From positions 1 through 64,000 of the forward strand of contig NZ_JAETWB010000004.1 in the NCBI RefSeq assembly GCF_016773205.1: a stretch of 64,000 nucleotides of DNA, in the 5' to 3' direction. The notes beneath the pieces are model-generated. The model saw nothing but the letters and a program-made list of their open reading frames with translations. It made no database searches and had not been told where the DNA came from. Origin of the DNA: Belnapia arida. Lineage in GTDB: Bacteria; Pseudomonadota; Alphaproteobacteria; Acetobacterales; Acetobacteraceae. How positions within the stretch are numbered: position 1 is the stretch's first letter; every line of letters starts with the position of its first letter. The position numbers and the translations under genes are program-made. Below, piece by piece: positions 33,747 through 41,938 of the stretch.

Positions 33747-34559
33747 ATGGCTCAGCTCCAAGGCCCCCAGCTCCATGGCAAGGTCGCGCTCGTCACCGGC
33801 GCGGCCGCCGGCATCGGCGCCGCCTGCGCCGCGACCCTGGCGCGCGAGGGGGCCAAGGTCCTCCTCACCGATCTCGACGATGCCCGCGGCGAGGCCATGG
33901 CCGGCCGCATCCGCGAGGCCGGGAGCGAGGCCCACTACCTCCACCAGGACGTCACCGACGAGGCCCGCTGGGCCGAGGTGGTGAAGGAGGCCGAGACCCG
34001 CTTCGGCCGGCTCGACGTGCTGGTCGCCAATGCGGGCATCGCCATCCTGAAGTCGATCCTCGACATGTCGCTCGAGGAGTGGCGGCGGCAGATGGCCGTC
34101 AACGTGGACGGCGTCTTCCTGTCGGTGAAGCACGCCATCCCGGCGATGAAGCGCGCCGGCGGCGGCTCCATCATCCTGCTGTCCTCGGTGGCCGGCATCC
34201 GCGGCTCGGCCGGGCTCGCCGGCTATTCGGCGTCGAAGGGCGCCGTCCGCCTCTTCGCCAAGTCGGTGGCGCTGGAATGCGCGCGCGACAACATCCGCTG
34301 CAACAGCGTCCATCCCGGCATCATCGACACGGAGATCTGGGACAAGATGCCGATCGGCCCCGGCGGCCGCAACGCCCCGCTCGACGCCCGCGCCATCGCC
34401 GCCGCCAGCGTCCCGACCGGCAAGCTCGGCACGCCGCAGGACATCGCCAACGGCGTGCTCTACCTGGCCTCGGACCAATCAAGCTATGTCAACGGCTCGG
34501 AACTGATCATCGATTCCGGCCAGACGGCGGGCCGGGTCGGCAGCCTCAAGCAGGACTAA
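33747..34559 (+). CDS. SDR-family oxidoreductase (cyclic alcohol dehydrogenase-like)
   Basis: 270 aa. TGAAAGIGAACAATLA, acidic end of beta-2 (LLTDLDD) for NAD, NAGIAILKS, SSVAGIRGSAGLAGYSASKGAVRLFAKSVALE with Ser-Tyr-Lys, and a C-terminal SSYVNGSELIIDSG. This subgroup contains cyclopentanol/cyclohexanol and 3-oxoacyl-type dehydrogenases. Separate SD (GGAGGAAACGA), 40 bases after the previous SDR gene. Confidence 0.88.
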   Translation: MAQLQGPQLHGKVALVTGAAAGIGAACAATLAREGAKVLLTDLDDARGEAMAGRIREAGSEAHYLHQDVTDEARWAEVVKEAETRFGRLDVLVANAGIAILKSILDMSLEEWRRQMAVNVDGVFLSVKHAIPAMKRAGGGSIILLSSVAGIRGSAGLAGYSASKGAVRLFAKSVALECARDNIRCNSVHPGIIDTEIWDKMPIGPGGRNAPLDARAIAAASVPTGKLGTPQDIANGVLYLASDQSSYVNGSELIIDSGQTAGRVGSLKQD

Positions 34560-34632
34560 GTCCGCGATTGCCAGAGGCGAGGGCGGGCCATAAGACCGCC
34601 CGAGCCGATGCAGCGAGGGCCACCCATCCGCG

Positions 34633-34884
34633 ATGAAACTGTTCAGTATCCCGGGTATCTGGTGGCTTCTGGCGAAGACGCTGGCCGCCGCCCTCCTCGG
34701 CGCGGTCCTGTTCGGCGCCGCCGTCTCCAGCATGGCGATGCTGGAGGCCGGCGCCGATGGGCGGGGCCTCGCCGCCGGCACCATGGCAGCGGCCATCGCC
34801 GCCCCGGTCCTGCTGGTGCTCGGCCTGGCCTGGATCATCGTCCGCGCCCGCGCCCTCCGCAGGCAGGCCGGCCCGCAGGACTAG
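34633..34884 (+). CDS. Small two-helix membrane protein
   Basis: 83 aa; two clear hydrophobic stretches (WWLLAKTLAAALLGAVLFGAAV and MAAAIAAPVLLVLGLAWIIV) joined by a short polar loop, then a basic tail. SD is weak. Its last 4 bases overlap the end of the convergent aldolase gene. No family recognised. Confidence 0.55.
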   Translation: MKLFSIPGIWWLLAKTLAAALLGAVLFGAAVSSMAMLEAGADGRGLAAGTMAAAIAAPVLLVLGLAWIIVRARALRRQAGPQD

Positions 34885-35657
34885 CTTGCGGCAATCCCCC
34901 GCAGCCGCCCGACGCCCTCCGCCACCGCCGTCTGCAACAGCCAGGCATCCCCGCCCCAGGCCAGCAGGCGGAAGCCGTCCTGCCAGGCCCGCTCCGCCTC
35001 CTCTGGCCCGGTCACCAGCCGGCCAAGGCCCTTGCCGTGCTTCCGCGCAGCGGCGCAGACCCGCCGCGTCGCCTCGCGGAAGGCCGGATGATCGAACTCC
35101 CCCGGGATGCCGAGCGAGGCCGAGAGGTCGAAATGCCCGACCCAGAGCGCATCGACGCCATCGAGCGCCGCGATCGCCTCCGCCTGCTCCACCCCCTCGG
35201 CGGTTTCGATCATCAGCACCAGCACGGTGCGCTCGTTGGCCGCCGCCAGCTTCGCCGCCGCCGGCCCCGCCCGGTAGTTGTCATGTGCGATCTGAAGCGC
35301 GACGCCCCTCCGCCCCTGCGGCGGGTATTTCAGCGCAGCGACCGCAGCCCGAGCCACCTCCAGGCTGCCGACCAGCGGCAGCATCACCCCCTCCGCCCCC
35401 ACATCGGCGAGGCGGGCGATGTCATGGGCGTCGCGCGAGGGCACCCGCACCAGCGTCGGGATGCCGCCCGCCTCCAGGTAGCGCAGCGCGGACTTCACCG
35501 TCTCGGTCGAGAAGCCGCTATGCTCCATGTCGAGGAAGGCGAAGTCGCAGCCGGCGCCGGCCAGGATATGGCCGATCCCGGGCGTCACGAACTCGACGAG
35601 GAAGGTTCCGGCGGCGAGCCGGCCCGACTGCACCAGGGACTTCAGGCTTTGCGGCAT
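34881..35657 (-). CDS. HpcH/HpaI aldolase/citrate lyase family protein
   Basis: 258 aa TIM-barrel class II aldolase, of the 4-hydroxy-2-oxo-heptanedioate / 2-dehydro-3-deoxyglucarate aldolase type. Markers: DFAFLDMEHSGFSTE (base and Mg region), VRVPSRDAHDIARLADVGAEGVMLPLV, LMIETAEGVEQAEAI (metal-binding Glu), VGHFDLSASLG (metal-binding Asp). It would split a pyruvate unit from a hydroxy-oxo acid. The ATG at 35657 has GAGGAGAAG upstream; the open frame to 35708 is not needed. Confidence 0.88.
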   Translation of the reverse strand: MPQSLKSLVQSGRLAAGTFLVEFVTPGIGHILAGAGCDFAFLDMEHSGFSTETVKSALRYLEAGGIPTLVRVPSRDAHDIARLADVGAEGVMLPLVGSLEVARAAVAALKYPPQGRRGVALQIAHDNYRAGPAAAKLAAANERTVLVLMIETAEGVEQAEAIAALDGVDALWVGHFDLSASLGIPGEFDHPAFREATRRVCAAARKHGKGLGRLVTGPEEAERAWQDGFRLLAWGGDAWLLQTAVAEGVGRLRGIAAS

Positions 35658-35734
35658 GGACTTCTCCTCGTGGTTTGCCCAGAACGGGGCCTCGTGGCTT
35701 ACTGACATTTCAGGGTAGGGGAGAAGGCCAGTCT

Positions 35735-38605
35735 ATGCCCGAAGCGCCGATGCCGCTGGCGACGGAAAGGCCCGACCGGGTGGTGGACTACTCGCCCCCC
35801 GTCGGCGATGAGGTGAAGACCACCACCTGCTACATGTGCGCCTGCCGCTGCGGCATCCGCGTCCACCTGAAGGACGGCCGCATCCGCTACATCGAGGGCA
35901 ACCCGGACCACCCGGTGAACAAGGGCGTGCTCTGCGGCAAGGGCAGCGCCGGGATCATGACGCAGTACTCGCCCGCCCGGCTGCGCGCGCCCTTGAAGCG
36001 CGTCGGCCCCCGCGGCTCCGGCGAGTTCGCCGAGATCTCCTGGGAGGAGGCGCTCGAGACCGCCACCGGCTGGCTCCGCCATGTCCGCGCGACCGACCCA
36101 CGGCAGCTCGCCTTCTTCACCGGCCGCGACCAGTCGCAGAGCCTGACGGGCTTCTGGGCCGCGCAATTCGGCACGCCGAATTTCGCCGCCCATGGCGGCT
36201 TCTGCTCGGTGAACATGGCGGCCGCCGGCCTCTACTCCATCGGCGGCAGCTTCTGGGAATTCGGCGAGCCCGACTGGGACCGCGCCAAGTACCTGCTGAT
36301 GTTCGGCGTCGCCGAGGACCACGACAGCAACCCGATCAAGATCGGCCTCGCCAAGATGAAGGGCAGGGGGGCGAGGGTCGTCTCCATCAACCCCGTACGC
36401 ACCGGCTATTCCGCCATCGCCGACGAATGGGTCGGCCTCCGCCCCGGCACCGACGGGCTCTTCGCGCTGGCGCTGGCGCATGAGCTGCTGCGCACCGACC
36501 AGATCGACCTCGACTTCCTCGCCCGCTACACCAACGCCTCCTGGCTCGTGGTGCGCAACCCGGGCGGCGAGGATGACGGCCTCTTCGCCCGCGACGAGAA
36601 CGGCAAGCCGCTGGCCTGGGACCGCGAGCGGGGCGCCATCGACGCCTCGCTGGTGGACCTCTCGGCCGTCATGGCGGGCGAGTTCACCATGCCCGACGGC
36701 CGGCGCTGCCAGCCCGTCTTCCACCTGCTGGCCGAGCGCTACCTCGCCCCCGAATACGCGCCGGAGGCGGTCGCCGAGCGCTGCGGCCTCCCCGCCGAGC
36801 GCATCCGCCGCATCGCCGCCGAAATTGCCGATGTCGCCTTCAACCAGGCGATCACGCTGGACCAGCCCTGGACCGATGTCTGGGGCCGACGCCACGAGAC
36901 GATGACCGGCCGCCCCGTCGCCTTCCACGCGATGCGCGGCATCTCCGCTCACAGCAACGGCTTCCACACCTGCCGCGCGCTGCACCTGCTGCAGATGCTG
37001 CTCGGCGCCGTCGATACGCCCGGCTCCTGGCGCTACAAGTCGCCCTTCCCGCGGCCGATCCCGCCCGGCCCCGGCCCCGCCGGCCGCGGCGCCAAGCCGA
37101 ACACGCCGCTGAGCGGCAACATCCTCTCCTTCCCGCACGGGCCGGACGACCTGCTCGTCGACGACGACGGCAACCCGATCCGCATCGACAAGGCCTTCTC
37201 CTGGGACGCACCGCTCTCGCTGCACGGGATGATGCATACCGTCATCGGCAATGCCGGCGCCGGCGACCCCTATAAGATCGACACGCTCTTCATGTTCATG
37301 GCCAACATGGCCTGGAACAGCGCGATGAACCCCGGCGAGGTCATCCGCATCCTCACCGAGACGCAGCCGGATGGCAGCTACACCATCCCGCACGTCATCT
37401 ACTCGGACGCCTATTTCTCCGAGACGGTGCCCTATGCCGACCTGATCCTGCCCGACACCACCTATCTCGAGCGCTGGGACTGCATCTCCATCCTCGACCG
37501 GCCGATCGGCAGCGCGCATGGCGCGGGCGATGCCATCCGCCAGCCCGTCATCAAGCCCGACCGCGACGTGCGTCCCTTCCAGGACGTGCTGATCGAGCTG
37601 GGCTCGCGCCTCGGCCTGCCCGCCTTCACCAAGCCGGACGGCTCGCCGAAGTTCAAGGACTACCCGGACTACATCACCAACCACGAGCGCATGCCCGGCG
37701 TCGGCCCGCTCGCCGGCTTCCGCGGCACGGACGGAGCCAAGAAGGGCGTCGGCGAGCCGAACCCCGACCAGCTCCAGCGCTACATCGAGAATGGCTGCTT
37801 CTGGCGCGACCACCTGCCGCCGGAGCAGGGCTACTACAAGCACGCCAACAAGCCCTATCTCGAGCAGTCCAAGGCGATGGGGCTGATGGGCAAGTCGGAC
37901 CAGATCGTCATGCAGATCTGGTCCGAGCCCCTGCAGAAATTCCGCCTCGCCGCCGAGGGCCATGGCGCGAAGCAGCCGCCCGACCGCCTCCGCGAGCGCA
38001 TCCGCACCTACTGCGACCCGCTGCCCATCTGGTACCCGGCGCTCGAGCACGAGGGCCAGGACCTCGACCGCTTCGACCTCTCCGCCATCACCCAGCGGCC
38101 GATGGCGATGTACCATTCCTGGGGCTCGATGAATGCCTGGCTGCGGCAGATCATCGGTGCCAACAAGCTCTACATGGCGCGCAGCCGCGGCACCGCGCTC
38201 GGCCTCGCCCAGGACGACTGGGTCTGGGTCGAGAGCCGTGCCGGCCGCCTGAAGTGCCAGGTCTCGCTGATGGAGGGCGTGAACCCCGACACGGTCTGGA
38301 CCTGGAACGCCATCGGCAAGCGCGCCGGCGCCTGGAACCTGGAGGAAGGCAGCCCGGAATCGACCCGCGGCTTCTTGCTCAATCACGTCATCAGCGAATG
38401 GCTGCCGGCCCAGGGCGGCTTCCGCCAAGCCAATGCCGACCCGGTCACGGGCCAGGCGGCATGGTACGACCTCCGCGTCTCGGTGACCAAATGCGCCCCC
38501 GGCGAGGAGGGCATCACCAGCCCGCACCCGGAGGCGCCCGCCCTGCCGCCGAACATGCCGGCCCGCCCCGACATCCTCCGCTATTCGACGAAGGCAACCC
38601 CGTGA
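35735..38605 (+). CDS. soeA: Sulfite dehydrogenase (quinone), molybdopterin catalytic subunit SoeA
   Basis: 956 aa DMSO-reductase-family molybdoenzyme. The N-terminal [4Fe-4S] site is C32-x2-C35-x3-C39-x27-C67 (CYMCACRC ... VLCGKG). There is no Tat signal, so the enzyme faces the cytoplasm, as known for SoeABC of Allochromatium vinosum. Characteristic stretches include FFTGRDQSQSLTGFWAAQFG, GGFCSVNMAAAGLY, and MFGVAEDHDSNPIKIGLAKMK. It oxidises sulfite to sulfate and passes electrons through SoeB to the SoeC quinone site. Overlaps soeB by 4 bases (GTGA). SoeA identity over other DMSO-reductase paralogues is judged from these stretches and gene order. Confidence 0.8.
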   Translation: MPEAPMPLATERPDRVVDYSPPVGDEVKTTTCYMCACRCGIRVHLKDGRIRYIEGNPDHPVNKGVLCGKGSAGIMTQYSPARLRAPLKRVGPRGSGEFAEISWEEALETATGWLRHVRATDPRQLAFFTGRDQSQSLTGFWAAQFGTPNFAAHGGFCSVNMAAAGLYSIGGSFWEFGEPDWDRAKYLLMFGVAEDHDSNPIKIGLAKMKGRGARVVSINPVRTGYSAIADEWVGLRPGTDGLFALALAHELLRTDQIDLDFLARYTNASWLVVRNPGGEDDGLFARDENGKPLAWDRERGAIDASLVDLSAVMAGEFTMPDGRRCQPVFHLLAERYLAPEYAPEAVAERCGLPAERIRRIAAEIADVAFNQAITLDQPWTDVWGRRHETMTGRPVAFHAMRGISAHSNGFHTCRALHLLQMLLGAVDTPGSWRYKSPFPRPIPPGPGPAGRGAKPNTPLSGNILSFPHGPDDLLVDDDGNPIRIDKAFSWDAPLSLHGMMHTVIGNAGAGDPYKIDTLFMFMANMAWNSAMNPGEVIRILTETQPDGSYTIPHVIYSDAYFSETVPYADLILPDTTYLERWDCISILDRPIGSAHGAGDAIRQPVIKPDRDVRPFQDVLIELGSRLGLPAFTKPDGSPKFKDYPDYITNHERMPGVGPLAGFRGTDGAKKGVGEPNPDQLQRYIENGCFWRDHLPPEQGYYKHANKPYLEQSKAMGLMGKSDQIVMQIWSEPLQKFRLAAEGHGAKQPPDRLRERIRTYCDPLPIWYPALEHEGQDLDRFDLSAITQRPMAMYHSWGSMNAWLRQIIGANKLYMARSRGTALGLAQDDWVWVESRAGRLKCQVSLMEGVNPDTVWTWNAIGKRAGAWNLEEGSPESTRGFLLNHVISEWLPAQGGFRQANADPVTGQAAWYDLRVSVTKCAPGEEGITSPHPEAPALPPNMPARPDILRYSTKATP

Positions 38606-39342
38606 CCTGCCTGCCCGAGATCACCCCAGGCCAGACGAAGCTCGGCCTCGTCATCGACCTCGACACCTGCGTCGGCTGCCAGGCCTGCGCGACCAACTGC
38701 AAGGAGTGGAACGCCTCCGGCCATAGCGGCCCGCTGCCGGACACGAAGCCCTATTCGGCCGGCGCCGAGGGCGTCTGGTTCAACCGCGTCCACAGCTACG
38801 AGGCAGGGGAGGGGGAGCGCGGCCGCACCGTCAACTTCCCCCGCTCCTGCCTCCATTGCGAGACACCGGACTGCGTCACCGTCTGCCCGACCGGCGCCTC
38901 CTACAAGCGCATCGAGGACGGCATCGTCCTCGTCGACCACGACCTCTGCATCGGCTGTGGATTGTGCGCCTGGGCCTGCCCCTATGGCGCGCGCGAGATG
39001 GACGAGGACGAGGGGGTGATGAAGAAATGCACCCTCTGCATCGACCGCATCTACAACACCAATATTCCCGAGGCGCAGCGCCAGCCCGCCTGCGTGCTGA
39101 CCTGCCCGACCAGCGCCCGCCATTTCGGCGATCTCGGCGACCCGGAGAGCAAGGTCAGCAAGCTCGTCGCCGAGCGCGGTGGCCAGCCGCTGATGCCGGA
39201 GCTCGGCTACAAGCCGGTCAACAGCTACCTGCCGCCGCGCAACCGCAGCAGCGTCGCGGCGAAGCCGGAGGAAGCCGCGCCGACGCCGATGGACATCAAG
39301 AACCCGCTGCTCCGCTGGATGGACAAGGTGCTCACCCGGTGA
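38602..39342 (+). CDS. soeB: Sulfite dehydrogenase iron-sulfur subunit SoeB
   Basis: 246 aa with four ferredoxin-type [4Fe-4S] sets: DTCVGCQACATNCKEW, SCLHCETPDCVTVCPTG, DLCIGCGLCAWACPYG and KKCTLCIDR/ACVLTCPT. This is the usual electron-transfer subunit between molybdopterin and membrane subunits (DmsB/PsrB type). GTG start within the soeA stop codon; its own stop overlaps the soeC start. Confidence 0.87.
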   Translation: MTCLPEITPGQTKLGLVIDLDTCVGCQACATNCKEWNASGHSGPLPDTKPYSAGAEGVWFNRVHSYEAGEGERGRTVNFPRSCLHCETPDCVTVCPTGASYKRIEDGIVLVDHDLCIGCGLCAWACPYGAREMDEDEGVMKKCTLCIDRIYNTNIPEAQRQPACVLTCPTSARHFGDLGDPESKVSKLVAERGGQPLMPELGYKPVNSYLPPRNRSSVAAKPEEAAPTPMDIKNPLLRWMDKVLTR

Positions 39343-40259
39343 ACCCCGCCCCGTCGATCGTTTTCTTCACCACCGCGTCCGGCGCGGGCTACGGGTTACT
39401 CTTCTGGCTCGGCCTGCTGCGTCCGCTCGGCCTCGTCCCCGGCCAGGGGCTGGTCGCCCTCGCCCTCGCCCTGGTGCTGATCACCGCGGGGCTCCTGTCC
39501 TCCACGCTGCATCTCGGCAACCCGCAGCGGGCCTGGCGCGCCGTCTCGCAATGGCGCTCCTCCTGGCTGTCGCGCGAGGGCGTGGCGGCGATCCTCACCT
39601 ACATCCCGGCGCTGCTGCTCGGCCTCGCCCTCTGGGTGGATGCGCCGACGCTCGCCCTCGCGGCCGGCCTGCTGGCGGCGGCCGGGGCCATCGCCACCGT
39701 CTACTGCACGGGGATGATCTACGCCTCGCTGAAGCCCATCCGCCAATGGCACCACCCGCTGGTCGTCCCCGGCTATCTGGCGCTCTCCGCCTTCAGCGGC
39801 GCCGTGCTGCTGGCGATGCTCGCCGCCTTCGCCGGCGGCGGCGCGGTGCCGGCGCTGCTCGCCACCCTCACCGGCGCCGCCGCCTTGCTGCTGAAGCGCG
39901 CCTACTGGCAGGCGATCGACGCTGCCCCGCCCATCGCCACCATCGAGAGCGCGACGACGCTCGGCTTCATCGGCAAGGTGCGCCAGCTCGACCCGCCGCA
40001 TACCGAGCAGAACTACCTCCTGCGCGAGATGGGTTTCCGTATCGCCCGCAAGCATGCCGCGAAGCTCCGCCTGATCGCGCAAGGAGCGGGCTTCGCCCTG
40101 CCGGTGCTGCTGGCCCTGCTCGCGGTCCTCATCGGCGGCACCCCGGCCGCGCTGGCGCTGACCCTCGGCGCCGTGCTCGCCATCGGCGGCTTGCTGATCG
40201 AGCGTTGGCTGATGTTCGCCGAGGCGACGCATACGGTGATGCTCTACTATCGCGGCTAG
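39339..40259 (+). CDS. soeC: Sulfite dehydrogenase membrane anchor SoeC (DmsC family)
   Basis: 306 aa, eight predicted membrane segments. DmsC-family marks: FFTTASGAGYGLLFWLGLL at the N-terminus, STLHLGNPQRAWRA after helix 2, SSWLSREGV, and MIYASLKPIRQWHHPL mid-protein. It anchors SoeAB and binds quinone. GTG start overlapping soeB. Confidence 0.88.
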   Translation: MNPAPSIVFFTTASGAGYGLLFWLGLLRPLGLVPGQGLVALALALVLITAGLLSSTLHLGNPQRAWRAVSQWRSSWLSREGVAAILTYIPALLLGLALWVDAPTLALAAGLLAAAGAIATVYCTGMIYASLKPIRQWHHPLVVPGYLALSAFSGAVLLAMLAAFAGGGAVPALLATLTGAAALLLKRAYWQAIDAAPPIATIESATTLGFIGKVRQLDPPHTEQNYLLREMGFRIARKHAAKLRLIAQGAGFALPVLLALLAVLIGGTPAALALTLGAVLAIGGLLIERWLMFAEATHTVMLYYRG

Positions 40260-40278
40260 AGCCGCGGACCTGGGGGAC

Positions 40279-40297
40279 GCGGCCGGTCGAGGGCCGC
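40279..40297. terminator. GC hairpin between soeC and the convergent reductase gene
   Basis: GCGGCC (40279-40284), 7-base loop, GGCCGC (40292-40297). Lies in the 43-base gap between two converging genes and could end transcription from either side. No T-tract. Confidence 0.4.
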
Positions 40298-40302
40298 TCC
40301 GC

Positions 40303-41364
40303 TCAGGGGATCAGCCGGTCGGCGCGTAGCCGCCCGAACAGGTCGAAGAACGCCTCGTCCGTCGCCTGGTAGGCGGTGAAGCCCAGCCGCCGGCTTTTGC
40401 CCATGTCGGTCACCACCTCGATCGGGCGGCCGAGATCGGCATCGGTGTGCCAGGGCGAGGCGAGGCGGCCGAGCTCGGGCTCCGCCAGCCCCTCGCGCCC
40501 GGCGATGCGCCGCCAGACGGGCGCATCCTCCGCCATCTGCTCCTCAAGCGGCCGCACCGTGCCGTCGAAGGGCGCCGGCTCCAGCCCGAACCAGCCGGCG
40601 ATGCGGCCCCACATCCAGCTCCAGCGGAAGATGTCGCCGTTCACCACGTTGAAGGCCTCGTCGCGCGCTGCGGGCGTGGTCGCCGCCCAGAGCAGGTGCC
40701 GCGCCAGCAGCCGCGCATCCGTCATGTCCGTCAGCCCGTTCCACTGCGCGGCCGAGCCGGGGAAGCGGAAGGGCCGCCCCGTCTCGCGGCAGAGGGTGGC
40801 ATAGGCTGCCAGCGTGGTGCCCATGTTCATCGCATTGCCGACCGCCTTGCCGATCACCGTATGCGGGCGATGGACGCTCCAGCCGAAGCCGTCGCGCGCG
40901 GCGGCGGCGAAGACCTCGTCCTCCTGGGCGTAGTAGAAATTCTCGACCTCCAGCCGGCCCTGCTCCTCGCGGAACGGCGTCTGCGGCAGCGCGCCCTTCC
41001 CATAGGCCTCGAAGGGTCCGAGGTAGTGCTTCAGCCCGGTGACCAGCGCGACGTGCCGCAGGCTGCCGGTGGGGCGCAGCCCGTCGAGCAGGTTGCGCAC
41101 CATCGCCGCGTTGACCCGGATGTTCTCCGCCTCGCTCTCCTGCCGCAGCCAGGTGGTGATGAACACGACCTCAGGGCGGATCCCAGCGAGCGCCGCGGCG
41201 ACGCCGGCCGCATCCTGCAGGTCGGCGACGACCGGCAGCACACGCTCCTGTCCGGTCGGCCGACGCGCAAGGCCATGCACCGTCCATCCCTCCGCCGCCA
41301 GCAGCGCCGCCGTCGCGCCGCCGACGATGCCGCTCGCGCCCGCGACCAGTGCCGTGCCTGCCAT
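40303..41364 (-). CDS. PRISE-type NAD(P)-dependent reductase (progesterone 5-beta-reductase/iridoid synthase-like SDR)
   Basis: 353 aa atypical short-chain dehydrogenase. Cofactor loop VAGASGIVGGATAALL, GLARRPTG for NADP choice, FITTWLRQESEAENIRVN, LVTGLKHYLGPF (with the family's catalytic Lys), and NFYYAQEDEVF with the catalytic Tyr. PRISE enzymes reduce the C=C bond of enones. The ATG at 41364 has AGGAG upstream. An HxlR regulator gene is divergent 99 bases away, a common arrangement for control of the reductase. Confidence 0.85.
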   Translation of the reverse strand: MAGTALVAGASGIVGGATAALLAAEGWTVHGLARRPTGQERVLPVVADLQDAAGVAAALAGIRPEVVFITTWLRQESEAENIRVNAAMVRNLLDGLRPTGSLRHVALVTGLKHYLGPFEAYGKGALPQTPFREEQGRLEVENFYYAQEDEVFAAAARDGFGWSVHRPHTVIGKAVGNAMNMGTTLAAYATLCRETGRPFRFPGSAAQWNGLTDMTDARLLARHLLWAATTPAARDEAFNVVNGDIFRWSWMWGRIAGWFGLEPAPFDGTVRPLEEQMAEDAPVWRRIAGREGLAEPELGRLASPWHTDADLGRPIEVVTDMGKSRRLGFTAYQATDEAFFDLFGRLRADRLIP

Positions 41365-41414
41365 CTCCAACTCCTGCATCCCTTGGTGGCGGAACTGGGC
41401 CCGGGGGCAGCGGC

Positions 41415-41428
41415 GTTCCAGACGGAAC
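41415..41428. promoter_or_regulatory. Inverted repeat, candidate HxlR operator
   Basis: GTTCC-AGAC-GGAAC (41415-41428) is a perfect 5-bp inverted repeat in the 99-base region between the divergent PRISE-type reductase and HxlR genes. HxlR proteins bind such sites as winged-helix dimers, often next to their own gene. Confidence 0.45.
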
Positions 41429-41463
41429 CGAATTGGGACATAGGCACCAGGAGGTCACCACCC

Positions 41464-41844
41464 ATGCAGCCCGGCAGTACCGAGGAGGAATGGCGGGAGG
41501 ATTGCGCGCCACGGCGCGTGCTCGACCTGTTCACCACCAAGTGGACGAGCATGGTCCTGCACGTGCTGCACGCCCGGCATGGCGGCGCGGCCCGCACCGA
41601 CGTCCTGCAGCGCAGCCTGCCCGGCATCTCGAAGAAGATGCTGATCCAGACCCTGCGGGAGATGGGCGAGAGCGGCCTCGTCACCCGCCACGTCCAGGGC
41701 ACTGTGCCGCCGGCGGTCGAGTACCGGCTCTCGGCCCTGGGGCGGCGCTTCGTCGAGCCGGTGGAACTGCTCTATGCCTGGGGCCGCGCCAATGCCGAGG
41801 CGCTCGACCAGCTGGGGAGCCGCCCCACCTCCCGCCGCGGGTGA
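41464..41844 (+). CDS. HxlR-family transcriptional regulator
   Basis: 126 aa winged-helix protein: CAPRRVLDLFTTKWTSMVLHVL, LQRSLPGISKKMLIQTLREMGESGLVTRHV, VEYRLSALGRRFVEPVELLYAWG. The N-terminal Cys (~14), part of the conserved HxlR CP-x motif region, may sense electrophiles or oxidants as in YodB/HypR. Likely regulates the divergent reductase gene. Confidence 0.9.
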   Translation: MQPGSTEEEWREDCAPRRVLDLFTTKWTSMVLHVLHARHGGAARTDVLQRSLPGISKKMLIQTLREMGESGLVTRHVQGTVPPAVEYRLSALGRRFVEPVELLYAWGRANAEALDQLGSRPTSRRG

Positions 41845-41938
41845 TCGCCCGGCCACGGGCAAACCGGCCCGCCCCTTGCATGTCCTCCCCACCATCCGCC
41901 ACGCTGCGGATCAGGGACGGCATAAGGGAGACAGGCGG

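Noticed and set aside
34757-35734. Upstream extension of the SoeA frame
   Set aside because: Arg/Pro-rich antisense of the aldolase gene; no conserved sequence before Met at 35735.
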